A DNA stretch of 7,423 bases from Bifidobacterium breve (GTDB lineage Bacteria > Bacteroidota > Bacteroidia > Cytophagales > UBA9547): NCBI GenBank assembly GCA_943325655.2, contig CALPQG020000118.1, positions 1-7,423 of the forward strand, in the 5' to 3' direction. Each line of letters opens with the position of its first letter. The first letter of the stretch is position 1. Below the pieces are notes generated by a model. That model saw only the letters and a list, made by a program, of their open reading frames with translations, ran no database searches and had not been told where the DNA came from. The position numbers and the translations under genes were made by a program. Below, one piece after another: positions 1-4,960 of this stretch.

Positions 1-434
1 TATTTGAAATCATGAACCAAATCTCTTGTTAAGTCATCAAAATAAATATCATCAATTTTTGATTTTTCTTTAAATGCAATCAAATGTGTTAATACACTAT
101 TGCATTTTGTTCTCGTGTTGTAATTTGGAATTCTATTTTTGAAATTTTCAAAATACTTCAAAAAGCTTAAAGCATCGTTCGTTTGTTTTAGCTTTTCCGC
201 TTGTTTGTTTGAAATATGATTTTCGTAGAAAGATTTTAATTTAAGGTTAAATTCCTTGTAGTTTGCTTCTGTGCTACGAATAGTTTCCTTATCGGTGTTC
301 CAATCACTTTTTCTTTTTAGTTGAATACCTGTTGATTTGTATTTAGCTTTCCATTTATCATCTTCTTTATATCTGATTTTCAGCCTTATATAAAGCTTAT
401 GGTCAAGTTCAAGTTTGAATAATTCACTATTCAT
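1..434 (-). CDS. Tyrosine recombinase / phage-type integrase, N-terminal part (runs off left edge)
   Basis: Reading leftwards from the ATG at 434-432, 144 codons stay open to the window edge. Residues about 13-75 resemble the arm-type DNA-binding domain of Bacteroidota integrases: a short basic beta-rich segment (YIRLKIRYK, then KWKAKYKSTGIQLKRKSDW) followed by a helix. Residues about 85-144 resemble the SAM-like core-binding domain, with the pattern FLKYFENF, a Y-x-T-R-x-K segment, and a closing YFDDLTRDLVHDF. The catalytic domain (Arg...His-x-x-Arg...Tyr) would lie outside the window, so recombinase activity is inferred. Integrases of this group are usually about 400 residues, so roughly a third is visible. 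The start lies 146 bases from a tRNA 3'-end fragment and the gene points away from it, which is typical of an integrase at the end of its element. It would catalyse integration and excision at the tRNA site. No frameshift is seen. Confidence 0.82.
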   Translation of the reverse strand, partial: MNSELFKLELDHKLYIRLKIRYKEDDKWKAKYKSTGIQLKRKSDWNTDKETIRSTEANYKEFNLKLKSFYENHISNKQAEKLKQTNDALSFLKYFENFKNRIPNYNTRTKCNSVLTHLIAFKEKSKIDDIYFDDLTRDLVHDFK

Positions 435-453
435 AAATGCTAATGTATAATGT

Positions 454-506
454 GTAGAACAATAATAGAACAAATTTAATGTAGAACTAAAAGTAGAACA
501 AATTTA
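454..506. repeat. Cluster of TAGAAC direct repeats upstream of the integrase
   Basis: TAGAAC occurs four times in the same orientation (455-460, 466-471, 482-487, 494-499), three of them preceded by G. Two copies extend to the identical 13-mer TAGAACAAATTTA (466-478 and 494-506). The start-to-start spacings are 11, 16 and 12 bases, with the outer pair of 13-mers 28 bases apart. The cluster overlaps the likely integrase promoter and lies within 130 bases of the attachment site. It could therefore be a set of arm-type integrase sites, an operator for autoregulation, or a simple local duplication. The repeats are seen; their roles are inference. Confidence 0.6.
471..502 (-). promoter_or_regulatory. 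Likely integrase promoter (-33/-7 type)
   Basis: On the minus strand TTTG (502-499) is followed after 20 bases by TAAATTTG (478-471), matching the Bacteroidota pattern TTTG / about 19-21 bases / TAnnTTTG. Transcription would start about 30 bases before the ATG at 434. A second TAAATTTG (506-499) could be another -7 box, but I see no good -33 partner for it. Both boxes lie inside the TAGAAC repeats. Confidence 0.5.
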
Positions 507-514
507 CATAAAAA

Positions 515-527
515 ACTAATAATTAGT
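515..527. repeat. Short perfect palindrome ACTAATAATTAGT
   Basis: ACTAAT and ATTAGT are perfect inverted arms around a single central A, between the integrase promoter and the attachment site. It could be a binding site for an excisionase or a repressor of the element. In DNA this AT-rich a 13-base palindrome may also be chance. Confidence 0.3.
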
Positions 528-579
528 ATGTTTAAAGTTTTATTATTGTTACTTTTAAGACTATTATACCATATAATGC

Positions 580-598
580 AGTCCCGTCCGGACCGCCA
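580..598 (+). repeat. Attachment-site half: truncated 3' end of tRNA-Asp
   Basis: The 19 bases AGTCCCGTCCGGACCGCCA read as the end of a tRNA: the last T-loop bases, T-stem 3' strand CCCGT, acceptor 3' strand CCGGACC, discriminator G73 and encoded CCA. The implied 5' acceptor GGTCCGG together with G73 fits tRNA-Asp; from memory, E. coli tRNA-Asp ends very similarly (GTCCCGTCCGTTCCGCCA). The bases immediately upstream (atgc) do not continue the TTCG of a T-loop, and no D-arm, anticodon arm or 5' acceptor precedes it. It is therefore a fragment, not a functional tRNA gene. It most likely marks the recombined core site of the element carrying the adjacent integrase. Confidence 0.75.
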
Positions 599-602
599 TT
601 TT

Positions 603-639
603 AAAGCGTTATGTTGTATAAACATGACGCTTTTTTTTT
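603..639 (+). terminator. Intrinsic terminator, originally of tRNA-Asp
   Basis: AGCGTTATGTT (605-615) pairs with AACATGACGCT (621-631) around the loop GTATA, with one T-G wobble. The flanking A603-A604 can extend the stem against the T-tract. The stem runs into nine T (631-639). It begins five bases after the CCA of the tRNA fragment, so it is best read as the chromosomal terminator of the original tRNA-Asp transcript, cut off from its gene by the insertion. Confidence 0.8.
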
Positions 640-778
640 GCCCTTTTAGCTGTGAATTTTTATGAATAGAAAAATTTGATAACCAAACGGTTACCTAATG
701 CTATGAATTAGGAATATACGAACAATCAAGCGAATGCAACAAACTATGACTTGGTTAATTAGAAGTTAAACAAAAATT

Positions 779-806
779 GCCTGAAGATTTTTCTTCGGGC
801 TTTTTT
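779..806 (+). terminator. Orphan intrinsic terminator
   Basis: GCCTGAAGA (779-787) pairs with TCTTCGGGC (792-800), nine pairs including one T-G wobble, around a TTTT loop, followed by six T (801-806). No gene between 640 and 778 explains it. It may back up the tRNA terminator, end a small RNA, or be left over from a rearrangement. It insulates the downstream gene from upstream transcription. Confidence 0.75.
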
Positions 807-837
807 GTGTTTAATAGGGTAAATATATTTTAGCAGA

Positions 838-867
838 TTGAAAAATGCAATTTATACTGCTATTTTG
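838..867 (+). promoter_or_regulatory. Candidate promoter for the first thioredoxin-like gene
   Basis: TTG (838-840) is followed after 20 bases by TATTTTG (861-867). This is close to TAnnTTTG but one base short. It would give a 5' leader of about 45 bases before the ATG at 920. It lies downstream of the terminator at 779-806, as expected for a fresh transcription start. Confidence 0.35.
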
Positions 868-919
868 CGTTTTTTTAAGGTTATTGCAAATTGGTAATTG
901 GTCGACTTAAAAATGGTAT

Positions 920-2374
920 ATGGCACATTTAGGAATTAAAAAGGGAATCATAAGCATCGTAATGTTCAGTTTATTTTTGGGAGTGAATGCACAACAGACT
1001 ACAACTTCAACGTCAACTTCCTCTACAATTACTACTTCTACTCCAACAATAAAGGTAGAAGAAAAATATGCCATCAAAATAAAAGTAAACGGATTGAGGG
1101 ATACGGTTTGTTATTTGGCCAACTATTATGGTGACAAACAATACCTCAAAGACACCGCTAAAGTTGATAAAAATGGGAATTTTACTTTTGAAGGAAATTC
1201 AAAACTTGATGGCGGGATTTATTTAATTGTATTGCCAGGAAATAATTATTTTGAAGCCATCGTTACCGATGAGCAAAATTTTTCGATGGAAACCGATACC
1301 GCAGATTTTGTAAGTAATATGAAAATTACCAATTCTTCAGAAAATACGGTGTTCTATGATTACTTAAAATATGTAAATACCAAGGACAAACTGGTCAAAG
1401 ACTTAAGAGAAAATAGTAAAATAGATTCGGTAAATGTGACCAAGCAATTGATTGCATTAGACACAGAAGTAGCAGCATATAGGAAAGCATTTATGGAAAG
1501 CCATAAAGCTTCTTTTGTAACCAAAGTATTCAAAGCTTCCAATGAAATTGAAATCCCTAAAAACCCCAATCCTTTAGATTCTAACTACGCTTATTTTTAT
1601 TACAGAAATCATTATTTTGACAATATTGACTGGACGGATGACAATATTTTAAGAACGCCGATTTTTCATCCTAAATTAGACGAGTTTATCAATAAAGTAA
1701 TTCCTTATTCGCCAGATTCAATGATTGTTGAAGTAGATAAACTGTTGAACAAAGCTGCAGCCAATAAAGAGTTGTTTAAGTACTGCGTTTGGTATATTAC
1801 CAACAATTCGGAGCAATCTAAAATTATGGGAATCGACGCGTTGACCATTCATTTGTACAAAAAATATTATTTATCCGGCAAAGCATACTGGGTAGATAAT
1901 AAGACCACTGAAAAAATAAAGGAACAGGTAGACATCAAAGAGCGGTTACTTATCGGTAAAAAAATGCCGAACGTAAACTATAAAGATTCACTTGATGTGT
2001 ATAAAAATTTATGGGATGTTAACGCAAACTATATTGTGGTGTTCTTTTATTCACCTACTTGTGGACATTGCCAAAAAGAAGCTCCTAAATTGTATGAGTT
2101 TTTTATGAAAAATAAAAGCCAGGTAATGGTTTATGCCGCAAACGTTGATAAGGATGAACCAGAATGGAAAAAGTTTATTGTGAAAAATAAGTTTACCGAT
2201 TGGTTGAATGTTTGGGATAAAGGAAGTCACCATGACCACCGTAAAGAGTTTGACGTAACTTCAACACCAATGATTTATCTGTTGGATAAAAGTAAAAGAA
2301 TTATAGGCAAACGCATAGGTGTGGAGCATTTACAAGATTTTATTGACTATGAAATGAAAATGAAAGAGAAATGA
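920..2374 (+). CDS. Exported thioredoxin-fold protein (DUF4369 / DUF5106 / TlpA-like), first of a tandem pair
   Basis: 484 residues. A Sec signal peptide covers residues 1 to about 24: a basic KK at 7-8, a hydrophobic core, and cleavage likely after VNA. A low-complexity Thr/Ser linker follows (about 26-43). Residues about 49-140 resemble DUF4369, a beta-rich domain common at the N-terminus of Bacteroidota thiol-disulfide proteins. Residues about 141-335 resemble DUF5106 (NIDWTDDNILRTPIFH, then SKIMGIDALTIHL and KYY). The C-terminal thioredoxin/TlpA fold (about 342-480) has the active site C381-G-H-C384 and the cis-proline in STP (P450). It probably reduces or isomerises disulfides in the cell envelope; the substrate is unknown. 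The ATG at 920 is preferred because the signal peptide starts there and aligns residue for residue with the next gene. There is no Shine-Dalgarno sequence, as usual in this phylum. The gene is intact. Confidence 0.88.
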   Translation: MAHLGIKKGIISIVMFSLFLGVNAQQTTTSTSTSSTITTSTPTIKVEEKYAIKIKVNGLRDTVCYLANYYGDKQYLKDTAKVDKNGNFTFEGNSKLDGGIYLIVLPGNNYFEAIVTDEQNFSMETDTADFVSNMKITNSSENTVFYDYLKYVNTKDKLVKDLRENSKIDSVNVTKQLIALDTEVAAYRKAFMESHKASFVTKVFKASNEIEIPKNPNPLDSNYAYFYYRNHYFDNIDWTDDNILRTPIFHPKLDEFINKVIPYSPDSMIVEVDKLLNKAAANKELFKYCVWYITNNSEQSKIMGIDALTIHLYKKYYLSGKAYWVDNKTTEKIKEQVDIKERLLIGKKMPNVNYKDSLDVYKNLWDVNANYIVVFFYSPTCGHCQKEAPKLYEFFMKNKSQVMVYAANVDKDEPEWKKFIVKNKFTDWLNVWDKGSHHDHRKEFDVTSTPMIYLLDKSKRIIGKRIGVEHLQDFIDYEMKMKEK

Positions 2375-2377
2375 AAA

Positions 2378-2415
2378 GACCTTGAATTTAAAAATACATA
2401 CAATTTATTCAGGTC
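2378..2415 (+). other. Weak hairpin between the tandem genes
   Basis: GACC plus TGAAT (2378-2387, one bulged T) can pair with ATTCAGGTC (2407-2415) over a 19-base AT-rich loop. No T-tract follows, so it is not a convincing terminator. It may be an mRNA 3'-end or processing structure, or chance. Transcription from the first gene into the second is therefore possible. Confidence 0.3.
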
Positions 2416-2444
2416 AATAATTTATATATTAAGTTAAGTTTGAC

Positions 2445-2475
2445 TTGAATTTAATTTGTAAATTTATCAAATTTG
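2445..2475 (+). promoter_or_regulatory. Possible second promoter, before the second thioredoxin-like gene
   Basis: TTG (2445-2447), 20 bases, then CAAATTTG (2468-2475) differs from the -7 consensus only at its first base. It would start transcription about 15 bases before the ATG at 2497. It also overlaps the TTG codon at 2473, which argues against that codon as the translation start. The 122-base gap between the tandem genes leaves room for an independent promoter. Confidence 0.3.
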
Positions 2476-2496
2476 AAAAAAAAATATTTAGCCGAT

Positions 2497-3942
2497 ATGA
2501 CATACCCAGGATTTAAAAAAGCATTTGTAGGACTTGTAATGGTTACTTCATTTTTTGGCGTAAATGCACAAACGCCTAAAAAAACGAATTCTTCTCCTAC
2601 CAATTCCACGACTACAAAGCCTGCTTCAGGCAAATACTCCATCAAAATTAAAGTGAATGGTTTAAAAGATACCGTTTGTTATTTGGCCAATTATTATGGT
2701 GACAAACAGTACCTTAAAGATACTGCGGAAGTAGATAAAAAAGGCAATTTTACTTTTGAGGGAAACTCAAAACTTGAGGGTGGAATTTATTTAATTGTAT
2801 TGCCCAAAAACAAATATTTTGAAGCCATCATTACCAACGAACAAAATTTTTCGATGGAAACAGATACCGGAGATTTTGTGACCAATATGAAAATTAAAAA
2901 TTCTACCGAGAATACTGTTTTTTATGAATACCTGCAATATGTACATGTAAAAGGAAAACAAGTAGAAGACCTTAAAAAGAACCTTAAAACAGATTCTGTA
3001 AATGTTACCAACCAACTGATTGCCATTGACAAAGAGGTGTCAGAATACAGAAAAATTTTTATGGAAAAGCATAAAGGTTCTTTTGTGACCAAAGTTTTTA
3101 AAGCGTCTAACGAAATAACTATTCCTGAAAATCCGAATCCAAAAGATTCCAATTACGCTTACCATTATTACAGAAACCACTACTTTGATAACATTGATTG
3201 GACAGATGATAATATTTTAAGAACGCCAATTTTTCATACCAAACTTGAAAAATATGTCAACAATGTAATTCCACAGGCTCCTGATTCTATGATTGTTGAA
3301 TTGGATAAATTGATTGCCAAAGCGGAAGCAAACAAAGAGTTGTTCAAATATTGTGTGTGGTATGCCACCAACAATTCTGAACAATCTAAAATAATGGGAA
3401 TGGATGCATTGACCATTCATTTGTACAAAAAATATTATTTGACAGGAAAAGCCTATTGGGTGGATAAAAAGACGTCTGATAAAATAAAAGAACAAGTAGA
3501 AATCAAAGAACCTTTGTTGTTGGGAAAAGTAATTCCCAATGCCTATTTAAAAGATTCGACGGATAAATACCGAATGCTTTGGGATATAAAAGCGGATTAT
3601 ACGGTGGTGTTTTTTTATGATCCCAATTGTGGTCATTGCCAAAAAGAGGCTCCCAAACTATACGAGTTTTTTCAGAAAAACAAAGACCATGTCATGGTTT
3701 ATGCCGCAAGTATTGAGCGTAAAGATGAAGATTGGAAAAAATTCATCACCAAAAATAAGTATACTGACTGGTTAAATGTTTGGGACAAAGGCACCCATAC
3801 AGATTTTAGAAAAACGTATGATGTGTTCAGTACTCCAGTCATTTATGTGCTCGATAAAAGTAAAAGGATTATAGCCAAACGTTTAGGAGCAGATCAATTG
3901 CAGGATTTTATTGACAATTATTCAAAGGCACATGTGAAGTAA
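2497..3942 (+). CDS. Exported thioredoxin-fold protein (DUF4369 / DUF5106 / TlpA-like), second of a tandem pair
   Basis: 481 residues from the ATG at 2497. The open frame can be extended to a TTG at 2473, but from the ATG the signal peptide (KK at 7-8, hydrophobic core, VNA then Q25) lines up exactly with that of the preceding gene, so the ATG is chosen. The layout is the same: a Ser/Thr/Lys/Pro linker (about 26-45), a DUF4369-like region (about 46-137), a DUF5106-like region (about 138-332), and a thioredoxin fold with C378-G-H-C381 and cis-Pro P447. By eye the DUF4369 part differs from the upstream copy at about 14 of 100 positions. The linker and the stretch just before the active site diverge more. 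This is a tandem duplicate that keeps all catalytic residues, so both copies are probably functional envelope oxidoreductases. A strong terminator follows at once. Confidence 0.88.
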   Translation: MTYPGFKKAFVGLVMVTSFFGVNAQTPKKTNSSPTNSTTTKPASGKYSIKIKVNGLKDTVCYLANYYGDKQYLKDTAEVDKKGNFTFEGNSKLEGGIYLIVLPKNKYFEAIITNEQNFSMETDTGDFVTNMKIKNSTENTVFYEYLQYVHVKGKQVEDLKKNLKTDSVNVTNQLIAIDKEVSEYRKIFMEKHKGSFVTKVFKASNEITIPENPNPKDSNYAYHYYRNHYFDNIDWTDDNILRTPIFHTKLEKYVNNVIPQAPDSMIVELDKLIAKAEANKELFKYCVWYATNNSEQSKIMGMDALTIHLYKKYYLTGKAYWVDKKTSDKIKEQVEIKEPLLLGKVIPNAYLKDSTDKYRMLWDIKADYTVVFFYDPNCGHCQKEAPKLYEFFQKNKDHVMVYAASIERKDEDWKKFITKNKYTDWLNVWDKGTHTDFRKTYDVFSTPVIYVLDKSKRIIAKRLGADQLQDFIDNYSKAHVK

Positions 3943-3948
3943 GATTTC

Positions 3949-3984
3949 AAAGGTATAATGGTAAAGCACCGTTATACCTTTTTT
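3949..3984 (+). terminator. Intrinsic terminator of the thioredoxin-like pair
   Basis: AAAGGTATAATGGT (3949-3962) pairs with ACCGTTATACCTTT (3968-3981) around the loop AAAGC, 14 pairs with one T-G wobble, ending in a run of six T (3979-3984). It starts six bases after the stop codon at 3940-3942. On the minus strand only three T follow the stem, so it is weaker for the converging transcript. Confidence 0.85.
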
Positions 3985-4062
3985 GGTGTAATAATATATT
4001 AATAAAAATAAGCTCACTTTTTACAAAGTAGGATTCTAATTATCCCTAAAAATATTTATTTG

Positions 4063-4950
4063 TCAATACAGCCAATGCCCACTAAAACCGTTGTTGGAAT
4101 TGTATTCCAAAGTAGGCAAAGGAATGCGGATATAATTGATTGTTTTAAAGACGGTATTCATGAATTTTGATTTGGTTTTGATGCTTCCCAAATTGATGTC
4201 TAGGGAAATAAAATACCTTCGGTAAGGTTTTAAGCCTAATGCTATATTAGCCTCATTTTCGGCCCTAAGCATGTTGGTTGCCCCTGTTCCAATAGCTAAG
4301 TTAAGCCATTTAGGGAATTGATTTCCTAAATGCAGAAACTTATGGATGTCAAAAGATAACCAATAGGTTTGTCCATTGTAATCTTTTAACCAGTAATCGC
4401 CCCAGCCATTTCCAAGTAAGCCTTTATTGGGAGTATTGTTGGGGAAATTGGTGTGGTGGTACATAAATTTGGGTTGAATTCTAATTTCATCCCAGAGTAA
4501 ATATTGGGTGAGCACCAAACCTGATCCGGTAAAATTAGCTATTTCGTCACCCCATGAGGCACCATAATTTTGAGAAAATCCATCCAGTATTTCTATAGGT
4601 GTTTGGATTACAAGTCCTGATAAACTTCCGATAAGTATGGCTTTTTTACGCTCCATTCCCATGTTTCTTAAGGTTTGTACAGCCGTTTCACTAATGGCAA
4701 AAGCACCCAAAGCGTGCCCAAACTTGTCCATTTGCATCCATTCCTGGTTGTCATTAAAAAAATGAAAATTACTAGTGGTCTGGGTACTGTACCAGAAATA
4801 ACCAAGAGTAGCATATGCGCCAACATACCCAATGGCAGAAGTTATGGCCAACGTTTTAATGTTTTTTTTATAACGAAGTGTACTGTCTGACTGAGCAAAA
4901 ATAGCTTGGCAACTCAAGTATAAAAATAGTAAAACAAAGCTTTTTTTCAT
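4063..4950 (-). CDS. DUF2279 (YfiM-like) exported protein
   Basis: 295 residues. The N-terminus is a signal peptide (KK, hydrophobic core, likely cleavage after IFA at residue 19). A Cys at 14 sits in YLSC, a poor lipobox, so a soluble or membrane-associated periplasmic protein is more likely than a lipoprotein. Residues about 66-160 carry the conserved core of the DUF2279 family: NDNQEWMQMDKFGHALGAF (D75, K76, G78, H79), then PIEILDGFS (E120, D123, G124) and YGASWGDEIANFTGS (D135, E136, N139). A second conserved block, LGNGWGDYWLKDYNGQTYWL, follows at about 179-198. The biochemical role of the family is unknown to me; the conserved His/Asp/Glu suggest a metal or catalytic site. It lies 10 bases downstream of the ABC exporter gene, so the two are probably co-transcribed. 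Confidence 0.8.
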   Translation of the reverse strand: MKKSFVLLFLYLSCQAIFAQSDSTLRYKKNIKTLAITSAIGYVGAYATLGYFWYSTQTTSNFHFFNDNQEWMQMDKFGHALGAFAISETAVQTLRNMGMERKKAILIGSLSGLVIQTPIEILDGFSQNYGASWGDEIANFTGSGLVLTQYLLWDEIRIQPKFMYHHTNFPNNTPNKGLLGNGWGDYWLKDYNGQTYWLSFDIHKFLHLGNQFPKWLNLAIGTGATNMLRAENEANIALGLKPYRRYFISLDINLGSIKTKSKFMNTVFKTINYIRIPLPTLEYNSNNGFSGHWLY

Positions 4951-4960
4951 CGGGTATACA

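Larger units (their letters stand above)
1..598. mobile_element. End of an integrated element (ICE, genomic island or prophage) in tRNA-Asp
   Basis: An integrase gene next to a short truncated copy of a tRNA 3' end is the standard signature of site-specific integration into a tRNA gene. The tRNA fragment is on the plus strand and lacks its 5' part, so the intact tRNA-Asp is expected further left in the same orientation, with the element between the two copies. The chromosome then resumes at about 599. Only the integrase is visible, so the element type (conjugative, phage or passive island) cannot be told. The exact crossover point inside 580-598 cannot be fixed without the other end. Confidence 0.65.
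640..919. other. Non-coding stretch before the thioredoxin-like pair
   Basis: I find no credible gene here. The longest ATG-initiated frame I read is 11 codons (734-769) and has no family resemblance. There are small imperfect inverted repeats at 680-693 (TAACC/GGTTA) and 695-711 (CTAAT/ATTAG), an intrinsic terminator at 779-806 with no visible gene in front of it, and a candidate promoter at 838-867. Confidence 0.6.
920..3942 (+). repeat. Tandem gene duplication (two about 1.45-kb units)
   Basis: The CDSs at 920-2374 and 2497-3942 are collinear over their whole length, with high identity at both protein and DNA level. For example, the DNA at 1109-1159 and 2669-2719 differs at only a few, mostly third-codon, positions. 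The spacing and third-position drift indicate an old but not ancient duplication. No transposase or flanking repeat suggests how it arose. Confidence 0.85.

Noticed and set aside
454..506. CRISPR-like array from the TAGAAC repeats
   Set aside because: Repeat units are only 6-13 bases, spacings of 11-16 bases are irregular, and there are no spacers or cas genes.
580..598. A functional tRNA gene
   Set aside because: Only the 3' end is present; the T-loop breaks off upstream of 580 and there is no D-arm, anticodon arm or 5' acceptor.
680..711. Small inverted repeats TAACC/GGTTA and CTAAT/ATTAG
   Set aside because: Five-base arms are expected by chance and neither is followed by a T-tract or adjacent to a promoter match.
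734..769. An 11-codon frame starting with ATG, ten bases before the terminator at 779-806, looking like an attenuator leader peptide
   Set aside because: It has no run of regulatory codons, no good promoter or conserved context, and the downstream gene is not a biosynthetic gene of the kind controlled this way.
4031..4041. The 11-mer GGATTCTAATT, also found at 4970-4980, flanking the DUF2279 gene as a possible direct repeat of an inserted cassette
   Set aside because: The second copy lies in the coding end of the ABC exporter, the match does not extend further, and no mobile gene is present; chance is adequate in AT-rich DNA.
4909..4911. Lipoprotein signal in the DUF2279 protein (Cys14)
   Set aside because: The residues before the Cys (YLS) do not fit the lipobox, while a normal signal-peptidase site after IFA fits well.
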